Source of the DNA: JAHIVN01 sp018816645 | Lineage (GTDB): Bacteria > Patescibacteriota > Dojkabacteria > JAHIVN01 | DNA length: 43,854 nt | Direction of reading: 5' to 3' | Assembly: GCA_043816305.1 (NCBI GenBank) | Contig: JBDRHZ010000030.1 | Coordinates: 1 to 43,854, forward strand | Part shown: positions 1 through 8,972 of the stretch, one piece after another | Layout of the letters: the number at the start of each line of letters is the position of its first letter | Numbering within the stretch: position 1 is the stretch's first letter | Made by a program: the position numbers and the translations under genes | Notes under the pieces: model-generated | The model's database searches: none | The model's input: only the letters and a program-made list of their open reading frames with translations | What the model was told of the DNA's origin: nothing

Positions 1-100
1 CGAACTCATATCTACATTTCTTGCACCTTTTCTTCCCTCTACGGACGTTCCAAAATTCTGTACCACTACATTTTATACATTTTTGCCTTATCATAGGCAT
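1..100 (-). CDS. IS1595-family transposase, N-terminal zinc ribbon (3' end cut by window)
   Basis: A minus-strand frame opens with ATG at 100 and runs off the window after 33 codons. It has the pattern CxxC (KCIKC) followed 17 residues later by CxxC (RCKKC), then RYEF. The pairing CxxC ... R-C-K-x-C-R-Y-x-F is the N-terminal zinc ribbon typical of IS1595/ISXO2-like transposases, which precedes the DDE-type catalytic domain. The catalytic part is outside the window, so activity cannot be judged. It reads away from typA. The family call rests on 33 residues and is moderate; another zinc-ribbon protein is possible. Confidence 0.55.
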   Translation of the reverse strand, partial: MPMIRQKCIKCSGTEFWNVRRGKKRCKKCRYEF

Positions 101-144
101 TATCTTATCACAATCGGTGGCTCTTTTTATACATTACCCTACAT
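1..144 (-). mobile_element. left-hand edge of an IS1595-like insertion sequence (partial)
   Basis: The first 100 bases encode, on the minus strand, the start of a zinc-ribbon transposase, and the short leader before it (about 101-144) probably includes the element's terminal inverted repeat. The other end lies outside the window, so the repeat and target duplication cannot be checked; the boundary near 144 is a guess. The element would end about 18 bases past the typA stop codon. Confidence 0.5.
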
Positions 145-161
145 TATTAAGAAAATTGAGA

Positions 162-2057
162 CTATTCTTTTAGGTTTTTCCTTGCATAGTCACTTAAGTT
201 GCTTCTTTTTGCCCAGATCCTTTGCTTTGAACCGAGATATCTTTTTCTGAGCCGGAGGTGTTTGGGTGTTACTTCGAGGATTTCGTCTTTCCCGATAAAC
301 GAGAGAGCAAAGTCGAGGTCTATCCGAACAACTTGTTTTAGAGTGGTTTGAGTGATTTCGTCATGCTTTATCCTATGTGCCGAGCGTCGACGCTCCTTCG
401 TAACATCTACCTCAAGGTCGGTCTCATACTTATTAATTCCTACTATCATGCCTTCATAAACTTCTGTTCCTGGTTCGATGAAAAGATTTCCTCTCGCTTG
501 TGTTGTGTTGAGTGAATATCCGCAAGCTGTTCCGGCCGAGATAGCTATGAGAACACCATTACGGGTTATTTCTTTCTGCTTTTTGTAGGGAACATATTCT
601 TTAAAGAAATTATTCAGAACAATTGTGCCCTTGCTTACCATCAGAAGGCTGCTCCTTAGTCCCAGCAGGTCTTTTGTTCGAATGGAGTAGGTTATAGTTG
701 CCTGTTTATTCTCAACCTCCATATTAACCAAAGTTCCATTTCTCTCGCTTACTGCTGTTGTAACTGTCCCTATGTACTCTTCAGGGCAGGTGATATAGAG
801 TTCCTCAAGAGGTTCAAGTATTGTTTCGCCTTCTTCTTTGAATATGACTTCCGGCTTCTCAATCTGGAACTCAAAACCTTCCCGACGAAGAGTTTCGATC
901 AGAATAGAAAGCTGGAGCTCACCTCTTCCAGAGATGTCGATACCTCCGCTGTTATTTTTATTTATAATAAAGCCTATATTCATCTCCTTTTCTCTCATAA
1001 GCCTATTCTCGATCTGCTTGATAGTCACAAACTTACCGTCTTTGCCGACAAGAGGAGAAGTGTTTGCTTCGAAAGTAATCTTCACTGATGGTGATGTTAT
1101 CTTGATTTGTGGCAGCGGATCGATCTTTGTAGGTGAGCATAACGTTGCGCCTATATCGTTGGAATTGATGCCAGCGACTGCAACGATCTCCCCTACAGAA
1201 GCATCTTCTACTTCTACAAACCCGATGCCTTCTCTTATCTTTATGTTTTTTACAGCGGCCGTTTTCAAAACTTTTGGTCCTTCAGCTGATGTTTCAGTTA
1301 GTACAACCTTATCTCCAACCCGGATACTTCCATGTCTGATTCGTCCGATCACAAACTTTCCATAATGCTCGTCAAAGTGAAGGGAGCAAACCTGCATCTG
1401 GAACGGATCGTCAGGGTTTCCTGACGGACAGGGAATATAATCGATGATTTTATCAAGGAGCGGGTAAACATCTCCTGTTAATGTTTCTGGAGATGTTAAT
1501 TTGTCTTTCGGAAGCTTCTCAAATACTTTTCCTGCCCGGCCTATCGCATAGAAAACCGGGAATTCCAATTGATCGGAATTTTGTGCAAGCGACAAAAAAA
1601 GATCATTGACTTTGTCTATTGTCCTGGCAGGATTTGCATACTTCTTGTCTATTTTATTTATCACGACAATGATTTTGAGTTTAAGCTCAAATGCTTTCGA
1701 AAGAACAAACTTTGTCTGAGGCATAGGTCCTTCCTGTGCATCTACTATTAAAAGGCAGCCATCGGCCATGTTCAAAGTTCTTTCCACTTCCCCGCCGAAA
1801 TCTGCATGCCCGGGAGTATCTATGATATTTATTTTGTGGTCTTTGTAATGAATCGAAGCATTCTTTGCCTGAATAGTAATTCCCTTTTCCCTTTCCAGTT
1901 CGCCCGAATCGAGAATCTGGCTTTGAGTCATCTCCTTTTGGTTGCTGCGGAACATGTTTGACTGTTTGAAAAAAGCGTCGACAAGCGTGGTCTTCCCATG
2001 ATCAACGTGAGCTATTACTGCGATATTCCTTATTTTTTTGCCGTCTTGTGAGTTCAT
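162..2057 (-). CDS. typA: ribosome-associated translational GTPase TypA/BipA
   Basis: TypA/BipA is an elongation-factor-like GTPase that binds the ribosome and supports ribosome assembly and translation under stress. The 631-aa product matches the family's usual length of about 610. The G domain shows the P-loop AHVDHGKTT (residues 16-24), switch I REKGITI (56-62), DTPGH (80-84) and NKID (about 134). Domains II, III and V and the BipA-specific C-terminal domain follow, with a basic tail. The ATG at 2057 sits just before the conserved IRNIAVIAHVDHGKT block. A good promoter (TTGATA, 17 bp, TATAAT) lies 24 bases upstream. The next gene, 2235, is divergent, so this is probably monocistronic. Confidence is high. 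Confidence 0.96.
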   Translation of the reverse strand: MNSQDGKKIRNIAVIAHVDHGKTTLVDAFFKQSNMFRSNQKEMTQSQILDSGELEREKGITIQAKNASIHYKDHKINIIDTPGHADFGGEVERTLNMADGCLLIVDAQEGPMPQTKFVLSKAFELKLKIIVVINKIDKKYANPARTIDKVNDLFLSLAQNSDQLEFPVFYAIGRAGKVFEKLPKDKLTSPETLTGDVYPLLDKIIDYIPCPSGNPDDPFQMQVCSLHFDEHYGKFVIGRIRHGSIRVGDKVVLTETSAEGPKVLKTAAVKNIKIREGIGFVEVEDASVGEIVAVAGINSNDIGATLCSPTKIDPLPQIKITSPSVKITFEANTSPLVGKDGKFVTIKQIENRLMREKEMNIGFIINKNNSGGIDISGRGELQLSILIETLRREGFEFQIEKPEVIFKEEGETILEPLEELYITCPEEYIGTVTTAVSERNGTLVNMEVENKQATITYSIRTKDLLGLRSSLLMVSKGTIVLNNFFKEYVPYKKQKEITRNGVLIAISAGTACGYSLNTTQARGNLFIEPGTEVYEGMIVGINKYETDLEVDVTKERRRSAHRIKHDEITQTTLKQVVRIDLDFALSFIGKDEILEVTPKHLRLRKRYLGSKQRIWAKRSNLSDYARKNLKE

Positions 2058-2081
2058 AGACTATGATTAAAACGAATTATG

Positions 2082-2110
2082 ATTATATTCTTAAAAGAGG
2101 TGAATATCAA
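2082..2110 (-). promoter_or_regulatory. sigma70-type promoter of typA
   Basis: Minus-strand -35 TTGATA (2110-2105), 17-bp spacer, -10 TATAAT (2087-2082), 24 bases before the typA ATG. Five of six and six of six matches to consensus. Confidence 0.65.
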
Positions 2111-2234
2111 GCTTATATATCGAATGAATACAAAGTAGTAACTCTAGTTATGAATCAACAGCTTAAAATTTATAGAAATTAGAAATGATTTAAGGTACAA
2201 TTAATCCAAGTAAAAATACTTTTTTACCTGAAAT

Positions 2235-2852
2235 ATGATGAGCATCATAAATACGATATTAAAGCGTTTCAGTTCAGGAAGAGAGTGGTCGAAAGGCTTA
2301 GGAGATGAAGTTGTATACCTTGTAAAAACTTTGAAGAGGGAAGGAAACTTGGGGATCATCCTTGACTGCGGGGCGGGTGAGGGAAGGCATTCTATTTATC
2401 TGGCAAAAGAGGGGGCTAGAAAAGTCATCACTGTTGAAGCCGATCCTGATCAGATAAAAATTATTGAGGAAAAGAAGAGATCTCTTGGATTAGAAAATAT
2501 TGAGATCGTCAACGAAGATATTGTTAAATACTTAGAAACACTTCCTGATGAATCACTAGATGGAATAATTGATTCTGGATTGTCACATTGTTTGACCGAT
2601 GAGGATAATAGAAAGAAATTTTTCCAGCTTGCATACAAAGAACTTAAACAGGGCGGACTTTATTCCATTACACACTTTGGGAAGAAAGAGAATTTATCCC
2701 GAGATCATTATAAAACTACACTAGAAGAATTAAAGACACTATTCTCTAATAAGTATTGGAACGAAGAATTGAAATGGCATGAAGCCAGCTGGGCTAGGAG
2801 AGACGGGAAAAGACACTTTGCGTACAAAGCGGTTCTTCGAAAGATGAGATGA
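2235..2852 (+). CDS. class I SAM-dependent methyltransferase
   Basis: The 205-aa protein has a Rossmann-fold methyltransferase core. Motif I is LDCGAGEGRHS (residues 43-53), the acidic end of strand 2 is VEADPDQ (about 70), and the motif IV region is DGIIDSGLSHCL (about 108-119). The remaining strands and a basic C-terminus complete the domain. It transfers a methyl group from S-adenosylmethionine to an unknown substrate; the small size and lack of extra domains suggest a small-molecule or natural-product-type acceptor, which is inference. Two tandem ATG codons (2235 and 2238) could start it. It is transcribed alone, divergent from typA, with no partner gene. Confidence 0.85.
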   Translation: MMSIINTILKRFSSGREWSKGLGDEVVYLVKTLKREGNLGIILDCGAGEGRHSIYLAKEGARKVITVEADPDQIKIIEEKKRSLGLENIEIVNEDIVKYLETLPDESLDGIIDSGLSHCLTDEDNRKKFFQLAYKELKQGGLYSITHFGKKENLSRDHYKTTLEELKTLFSNKYWNEELKWHEASWARRDGKRHFAYKAVLRKMR

Positions 2853-2958
2853 CCTGCAATATTTAAATGATGAGTTCCAGCTACAAGGCTTATTTACTTT
2901 TGAACGTTGTATGTCTAGCCTCCTTTACGTTAGTGATAATTCATATCAAGTCTTTTAG

Positions 2959-2987
2959 TTGACATAGTTGATAAATTTATTGATAAT
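2959..2987 (+). promoter_or_regulatory. sigma70-type promoter of the surface-protein gene
   Basis: -35 TTGACA (2959-2964), 17-bp spacer, -10 GATAAT (2982-2987), 24 bases upstream of the ATG at 3012. Confidence 0.6.
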
Positions 2988-3011
2988 AAAAACATAAACT
3001 AAGCTCGTACC

Positions 3012-6000
3012 ATGGTCAGACTGTTCTCAGACAAGAAGTTTAATAAAAAAAAGCTTGTCATATTTGTATCTATTCCCGTTCTAATAATATCGGCTTTTAC
3101 CCTAGCAGCAATATATTTGCGTGGTGTACGTGCAGCTATAGTAATATGGGACGGAGACGCTGGTGATAACCTTTGGAGCAGTCCTACGAATTGGGATTCT
3201 GATACTTTGCCGATATCTTCGGATATTGCCAGGTTTGATAATACTTCTGATACAAATGTTACAATTGACATAGATATTGATGTAAACGGTATTTACATCA
3301 CCAGTAATTATACAAGCATTATTACTCAGGCATCTGGTTCGGAGATTTATATAAGAAACAATGGTTTTATACAAGATAATGGAACGTTCCTGGGCGGCGA
3401 CTCATCTATTTATATAGTGGACGGAAGTTTTACGTTAAATGGGGGTGCATTCACATCAACATCAGATATGTTTTCAACCGAACGGAACTGGACCATGAAT
3501 GGTGGCACTTTTAATCATAATAATGGGACAATCAGGTTTACAGGCAGTGACGATGATACAACTTTGACTTGCGGTTCTGCTATCTTTAACAACACCGAGT
3601 TTCGGAAAACTGCATATCACGGTTATCTTACTATACAGCCCGGATGCAACATTAATCTTGGCGATGCTCCAACCACTGGCGGTTCAATAAGAAATTATGG
3701 AACATTAACAATAGGTACAGGCCACTGGGACGCCTCCTATTCAGATGATACTTGGCTATATACATATACTGGAGCAACTACTACTATAAATTCCACCTCG
3801 GTTTCAGAACTAAGAGGTCTACAGGCATTAGGGGGCACTATAAGCGCTAACAATTTAACCACGCTGATAACTTCAGATGCTCAGAATATTGATGGCATAA
3901 ATGTAAGTTCAAGTGGAAGCTTATCCATGACTTCTCTTACAACACTTAATGTTAATAATGGGCATATTACACTTACTTCTGGAACATTCAATGTGCCTTC
4001 TCTTACTACCCTATATCTTGAAAGAAGTCTCAATAATTCGGGAAACTTACTTCCCAGTGGACTAGATATTGTATTCGATGGCCCCGGCGATGATGGAGAT
4101 GATTCTGAGGTTACTTGCGGAAACGTAGTTTTTGATTCAATAACTGTAGATAAACAATCAAATTATGCCCATATTAGATATAATAGTGACTGTACAACTA
4201 CTGGAAACTACATACTAACAAGGGCATATATTATAAATCCTTCTAATCCTGCCACACTATATATCGGAGGGAATTTAACTATAAACAGCAATAACAATTA
4301 TTCATCTCCCAATGTTATCTATAGACTAAATGGAACAGGTGACCAAATTGTTACTAAGTATAGGACTAGCTCCATAGACAATAATATAGTTATTAATAAA
4401 TCATCTGGTTCTGCTAGGCTCGTAACAGGTTTTGATACAAGTGGTTCTTGTTCATTATCTGCAGGGACTTTAGATATCAATACATTTGATCTGACTTGTA
4501 CAAGCGGTCTTGGCGTGAGTACTGGTTCAACTTTCCGTCTTGCTGGTAACGAGAATCCGACAGCACCAACTATAGGAACAAATTCTACAGTAGAGTACAG
4601 TGGTAATGGTGATGGACTGGTAGATACATACACTCTGAAGTCTTGGTCATATGAAAACTTGGTGGTAAATGCAAATGACGGAAATAGTGAGGTATTCAAT
4701 TTCCCAGCAACTTTAACTTTACCATATGACTTTTCATGTCTGGCGGGGACCTGTACAGCACCATCTGGAACATTTACTGTAGCTGGAAATTGGACTGTAG
4801 CTGGGAATTATGATAATAATTCAGGAAATGTTGTGTTAAATGGTTCAAACCAAGAAATTTCCGGCTTTACAACATTTAACAATTTTTCCAAGGTAGTCAC
4901 TACTCTGGATACCCTTACACTTCCAGGATCAGCAATTGAATCTCAAGTGTTTGTGGGAACGATGGAACTAAGAGGGGCCCTAGGACAGTTGCTTCGACTT
5001 CGATCCTCAATAGACGGAATTCAGTGGCATATTGATCCCCAGGGAACACGTACCATTGAGTATCTTGATACAAAAGACAGTTATAATGACAATGCGTTAG
5101 TGATTTTGGTGACAGGATTTAACATAATAAATTCCGGAAATAACTATAATTGGGAATTTAATGCAGAACCGCAGACTAGCAATCTGGGACCAACGGCATA
5201 TGTGCAAGGTGATTATATCTCTGATACAACTCCAACAATCACATTTACCGTTACCGATCCAAATGGTGGAGATACAGTGCAGTATCAAATACAAATTGAC
5301 AATAATGCTGACTTTCTAACTCCAGTTATCGATTATGAATCAGTTCTGGGAGCTCAAGGGGCAAAATCATTCACAGTTGGACAAGCTGAAGGTGGAGGGT
5401 CTTATACTATCGGCAATGAGGGACAATCTCTTGGAGATGACGATTATTATTTCAGGATCAGGGGAATTGATGACGAAGGAAGTGCAGGGGCATATGCTCT
5501 TGCAAACGCAGGTTTAGTAGCGTTCCGCTTGGACTTCTCTGAACCAGGGTTGGTTCAGAACCTTGATTCTACTACTCACACGGTTGCTCAGTGGGATGTG
5601 GATACTCAGATTACAGCTACCTGGTCTATTCCAGTTGAAACAGGATCAGGCATAGCCGGCTACTCATACATCTTTGACACGACAAGCAATACGGTTCCAG
5701 ATGCATCTGCTGATCTTGGGGTTGTAACTCAGGTGACTAGCAATGCCTTGGCATCTGGAAGCAGTTACTATTTCCACATATGTGCAGTTGATGCTCAGGG
5801 TAACTGGGGAGATGCAGCTCACCTTGGTCCGTTCTATATTGATGTTACAAATCCAGCAGGTCCCACAAATCTTGCGTTTGCTGGAGGATATGAATTGCCT
5901 TGGGTAGGTGCAACAGATGTTACGGTCACTTGGACAGCAGGAACTGATTCACACAGTGGAGTAACAGGGTATTCGTATGTTTTTGATACGTCGGCTGGAA

Positions 6001-6992
6001 CAGATCCAGACACAATACCAGAACTTGGAGTAGTAACTCAAGAAACGTTATCAGGATTAGTTATTGGAAATAATTACTACTTACATATTCGCCCTAGAGA
6101 TAGCATGAATAACTGGGGCGGCACGGTTCATTTTGGTCCATTTGCTTTAGACTCACAAGAGCCTACCGTGCCAGGTGCTCCAGATGCTGTGACTCCAGAA
6201 GACGAGACACAGCCTGTTGTTTCTTGGCTTGCCTCAAGTGATGTAGATAGTGGAATTGATCACTATGAAATTCAAGTTTCAAAGGATGACACATTCTTCG
6301 AAGGAGTTTTCTCAGTTGAAGTTGATACAAATTCCTACGAATTCTCAAATGATCTTGCATCAGGTACTTGGTATGCTCGAGTCAGATCATATGATTTGGT
6401 AGGAAATGCCTCTGCGTTTAGCGATCTCGGCAGCTTCGAGATCTCAGCTATCACGGTTGTTGTGCCAGATGAAGACGATGATGATGCGACTCAAACTACT
6501 CCAGGCGAAACTGCGACTGTATATATTTACGTGTCCCAGGAAGCTGGTGAGCTGCAGGAGATCCCGGAAACAGGCGAAGATGATTCTGCTGATGAGGCTG
6601 GTACAGTGTTTATAGTGACAGTTCGAGACTCCTCAGGTAATTCTTTGTCAAACATGAACATCACACTTGTCGATACTGATGGGACTGAGACTGTTGTCCA
6701 AACAGATGAGAATGGTGTTGCGGCATTTCAAGGAGTTGTGGCAGGGTCTTATACGGTGGTTTATCAAAAGAATGGAACAAAGTACTCAAAGGATATTACT
6801 CTTGAAGAAGTTGAAGGAGATGACGAATATACCAGTTTGGAAGTAAAGTTTGAAGAGTCAGATATTGTAGAAAGAGCACCCGAATCAGAAAAGAGTCCCT
6901 GGAAAACAGTAACTACAGTAGTACTGATATTGCTAGGAGTCGGTGTAGTGATAATAGTATTGAGTATTTTTGTGTTTAACAAAAAGCAATGA
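3012..6992 (+). CDS. large anchored cell-surface protein with beta-rich, fibronectin-like and Cna-B-like domains
   Basis: A 1326-aa exported protein. An N-terminal membrane segment (residues about 15-37) acts as signal or anchor; a second membrane helix (about 1295-1320) followed by NKKQ anchors the C-terminus, with no LPXTG motif. After the signal comes a W-D-G-D-A-G-D-N-W-S-x-P-x-N-W motif, then about 700 residues rich in Asn, Thr, Ser and Gly with short G-x-F/G-x-W repeats, consistent with a beta-helix stalk, and scattered Cys. Three fibronectin-like units follow (about 850-1150); the first two share SGxxGYSYxFDT and YYxHIxxxDxxxNWG. An acidic linker (DEDDDD) precedes a carboxypeptidase-regulatory/Cna-B-like domain near 1200. 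Probably an adhesin or surface-layer component; ligand unknown. Confidence 0.85.
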   Translation: MVRLFSDKKFNKKKLVIFVSIPVLIISAFTLAAIYLRGVRAAIVIWDGDAGDNLWSSPTNWDSDTLPISSDIARFDNTSDTNVTIDIDIDVNGIYITSNYTSIITQASGSEIYIRNNGFIQDNGTFLGGDSSIYIVDGSFTLNGGAFTSTSDMFSTERNWTMNGGTFNHNNGTIRFTGSDDDTTLTCGSAIFNNTEFRKTAYHGYLTIQPGCNINLGDAPTTGGSIRNYGTLTIGTGHWDASYSDDTWLYTYTGATTTINSTSVSELRGLQALGGTISANNLTTLITSDAQNIDGINVSSSGSLSMTSLTTLNVNNGHITLTSGTFNVPSLTTLYLERSLNNSGNLLPSGLDIVFDGPGDDGDDSEVTCGNVVFDSITVDKQSNYAHIRYNSDCTTTGNYILTRAYIINPSNPATLYIGGNLTINSNNNYSSPNVIYRLNGTGDQIVTKYRTSSIDNNIVINKSSGSARLVTGFDTSGSCSLSAGTLDINTFDLTCTSGLGVSTGSTFRLAGNENPTAPTIGTNSTVEYSGNGDGLVDTYTLKSWSYENLVVNANDGNSEVFNFPATLTLPYDFSCLAGTCTAPSGTFTVAGNWTVAGNYDNNSGNVVLNGSNQEISGFTTFNNFSKVVTTLDTLTLPGSAIESQVFVGTMELRGALGQLLRLRSSIDGIQWHIDPQGTRTIEYLDTKDSYNDNALVILVTGFNIINSGNNYNWEFNAEPQTSNLGPTAYVQGDYISDTTPTITFTVTDPNGGDTVQYQIQIDNNADFLTPVIDYESVLGAQGAKSFTVGQAEGGGSYTIGNEGQSLGDDDYYFRIRGIDDEGSAGAYALANAGLVAFRLDFSEPGLVQNLDSTTHTVAQWDVDTQITATWSIPVETGSGIAGYSYIFDTTSNTVPDASADLGVVTQVTSNALASGSSYYFHICAVDAQGNWGDAAHLGPFYIDVTNPAGPTNLAFAGGYELPWVGATDVTVTWTAGTDSHSGVTGYSYVFDTSAGTDPDTIPELGVVTQETLSGLVIGNNYYLHIRPRDSMNNWGGTVHFGPFALDSQEPTVPGAPDAVTPEDETQPVVSWLASSDVDSGIDHYEIQVSKDDTFFEGVFSVEVDTNSYEFSNDLASGTWYARVRSYDLVGNASAFSDLGSFEISAITVVVPDEDDDDATQTTPGETATVYIYVSQEAGELQEIPETGEDDSADEAGTVFIVTVRDSSGNSLSNMNITLVDTDGTETVVQTDENGVAAFQGVVAGSYTVVYQKNGTKYSKDITLEEVEGDDEYTSLEVKFEESDIVERAPESEKSPWKTVTTVVLILLGVGVVIIVLSIFVFNKKQ

Positions 6993-7002
6993 AGTCCGGA
7001 GA

Positions 7003-7165
7003 TTAGTCTTTTTCCTCTTTCACCTTTTCTTTCAACTCAGCTATTCTAAATTCACGTTCTACTGTTGCTTTGTTAAGCGTTTCTAACTCTTTGATTTTTT
7101 CTTCCAGGGGGGCTTCATTCTCTTCCAGGACCTTCTTTGCTTTTTCTTTTGTTTCTTCTTTGTCG
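7003..7165 (-). pseudogene. out-of-frame C-terminal tail of the upstream HEAT-repeat gene
   Basis: Minus-strand frame that begins directly after a stop and has no ATG, yet reads as clear protein: TKEKAKKVLEEN, then EEKIKELETLNKATVEREF and RIAELKEKVKEEKD, ending TAA at 7005-7003. The first part is the expected end of the HEAT family (KFIKRQ...KKKAEKFLKK type), so one base too many, or two too few, in an A-rich stretch near 7150-7165 separates it from the gene. The rest is a charged coiled coil. It is either a true mutation, an assembly error or a programmed shift. Confidence 0.65.
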
Positions 7166-7729
7166 TTTTATGAATTTCGATACTTGAGGGTTGTTTTCTA
7201 TCTCTTCTCCAAATGATTGTAGTGTATCTATCACAAGTCCTATGGCGATATTATTACATTCTTTGGTTGCATATTTATAATTCTCTACTTTAAGCAGTTC
7301 CTCAGTTATCTTATTTTGGAACTTATGTTTTGAGGCAGCAATCTTTCCAAGAGTGTAAATAGCATTATTTGCTGTTATCATCTTACCTGTGTTCAGCATA
7401 TTAGCTAGTCGGCTAATCATCTTTTTATCAACTTTATTTTTGACATCAATCGCTGCTAGATTGCCTATGATCTTTGCTGCTGTCCATTTAAAAATGTTAT
7501 TTTCATTTTCTAGTAGTACCTTGAAAGTTTCAAACTTAGGGTAGAGTAGCTGTGGTTCTGTTTCGCTTATGAGCAATAGAGCCTTCGAGCTCCCGTATTT
7601 CACGGAGGTAGGCTTTGCTTTCAATCCTTCGAATAATTGTGACAATAGCCTTTTATCTTTGAGTGTGTTTTTAGCTGCCTTTTCAGGTTTTATTTGCCTG
7701 GCTTCCAGTTTTTTGAGGATAGTATCCAT
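7115..7729 (-). CDS. HEAT-repeat-like helical protein, frameshifted near its C-terminus
   Basis: An all-helical protein built of roughly 40-residue repeats (for example LYPKFETFKVLLENENN followed by FKWTAAKIIGNLA, then MITANNAIYTLGKIA), the pattern of a soluble HEAT-like scaffold family. The longer frame to 7762 starts with TTG; the ATG at 7729 (MDTILKKLEARQ) matches how such proteins begin, so I chose it. The frame ends KFIKRQRRNKRKSKEGPGRE, unlike the family, while the neighbouring frame (7003-7165) continues correctly. A shorter relative lies at 33245. It has no enzyme motif; protein binding is the likely role. The next gene in the same direction (7807) lies upstream and may share a transcript. 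Confidence 0.75.
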   Translation of the reverse strand: MDTILKKLEARQIKPEKAAKNTLKDKRLLSQLFEGLKAKPTSVKYGSSKALLLISETEPQLLYPKFETFKVLLENENNIFKWTAAKIIGNLAAIDVKNKVDKKMISRLANMLNTGKMITANNAIYTLGKIAASKHKFQNKITEELLKVENYKYATKECNNIAIGLVIDTLQSFGEEIENNPQVSKFIKRQRRNKRKSKEGPGRE

Positions 7730-7806
7730 AGAAGAAGAGATAAAGTTAATTAAAGTAGGCAATTAGTATATTTAGCATATAAATTTTATTTTATATGCCA
7801 TAATCT

Positions 7807-8784
7807 TCAGAGCTCTTTGTATCTTTTTAGAATTCTGTAGACTAATAGTGTAATCCACTCGGAAGGATCTTTCTTTTGGCCGAAATCCCAGTCACTCCAA
7901 GATCTGTATACTGACTCAGCCTTTAGCATTTGACGATCTTTAGTTTTTGCTTCTAATATATTCATCATCTCCTTAAGATATTTATTACCTTTTAGATGCT
8001 TAAACTTTGTTAGAGCATCGAGTACGTGCAGGATGTCATACCAGACAAATGGAGCTTTCAATTTGGAAAAGTCAGTTCCCATCCCAAATAAGTATGGTTT
8101 CCGCCTTTTTCGATCTTTCCATAGCTCAAATATGGTATCTATCCCTATTTGAGCCTCTTTACTTTTGTGGTACTTTGGCAGTTTAGAGAGTACTTTCACC
8201 ATATAAAAGTTGAAATATGGGCAGGGATCATCTTTGCGTCCGGGTCCTCGAAATTTTCCTCCGAGTTTAGTGTCACAGGAACAGGGCCAGCCATTATCAC
8301 GTTGAAGTTTCAGAAGAAAATCAAAAGCTTTTTTAACTTTCGGATGATCTTTATATCCGAATTTGATCAAGGCATATACTACAACTACAGCGTCGCACGC
8401 AATCCAGCTAAGTTCATCTCTTCCGCTTCCTCCAAAAGCTTTTGGGATGTTCACTTTGATCTGAAAAGGGCCTTCTAACGATTGATGTTTGAGAACTTTC
8501 ACAGCAATTTCTCGGATAACCTTATCTTTTTTATTGAATCCCAGGTCAACAAGGAATATTAATTTGTGAATTAGATGACTGGCATCATTATGGCGTTTTA
8601 TTGCAGGACCCGGCCAATGTTCGAGCTCTTTGAGAATCTTTTTTATCTTTGGATGCTTAAGCATTTCGTTTCTGGCCTTTATCACATCAGGATCAGATCC
8701 TTTCGAATTGTCGATATCGAGGAGTGCTCTGTATCTGACGCAGGGCTGTAAGGAATGAGTAAGTAATGAAATGACATCTGTCAT
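7807..8784 (-). CDS. prenyltransferase/squalene-cyclase-like alpha/alpha-toroid protein
   Basis: The 325-aa protein has repeats typical of the alpha/alpha-toroid fold shared by protein prenyltransferase beta subunits and squalene/hopene cyclases: a central A-F-D-F-L-L-K-L-Q-R-D-N-G-W-P block (about residues 150-165), followed by C-x-C, and helices such as CDAVVVVYALIKFGY. The QW-like Q-x-x-N-G-W motif is clear once. It lacks a signal peptide and the DXDD motif of hopene cyclases, so I do not call a terpene cyclase. Several Cys/His (PCSCDTKLGG, DDPCPYF) could bind metal. Substrate and role are unknown. It is followed by the HEAT-like gene in the same direction, 78 bases to that gene's ATG. Confidence 0.65.
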   Translation of the reverse strand: MTDVISLLTHSLQPCVRYRALLDIDNSKGSDPDVIKARNEMLKHPKIKKILKELEHWPGPAIKRHNDASHLIHKLIFLVDLGFNKKDKVIREIAVKVLKHQSLEGPFQIKVNIPKAFGGSGRDELSWIACDAVVVVYALIKFGYKDHPKVKKAFDFLLKLQRDNGWPCSCDTKLGGKFRGPGRKDDPCPYFNFYMVKVLSKLPKYHKSKEAQIGIDTIFELWKDRKRRKPYLFGMGTDFSKLKAPFVWYDILHVLDALTKFKHLKGNKYLKEMMNILEAKTKDRQMLKAESVYRSWSDWDFGQKKDPSEWITLLVYRILKRYKEL

Positions 8785-8972
8785 CAGAAGTGGTGGTTTA
8801 AGCTATAATATTGTCATTTTATAAAAAACTACAATTGAATTCAAATGAAGAATTCTTTTTAAAATTGGAATTAGTCCAAAGAGTGGATATGTCAGAAATT
8901 AGCCCCTAGGGCTTGTCATCAACTTCAGATAATAGTGATAACTTGGTAGTTTATGCCTAATTACTGATATCA

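Noticed and set aside
838..1365. A 175-codon plus-strand frame inside typA
   Set aside because: It is antisense to a certain gene, its composition reflects the complement of typA codons, and it has no recognisable domain.
7730..7762. A TTG start 11 codons before the HEAT gene's ATG
   Set aside because: The ATG at 7729 gives the MDxILKKLE beginning expected of this family.
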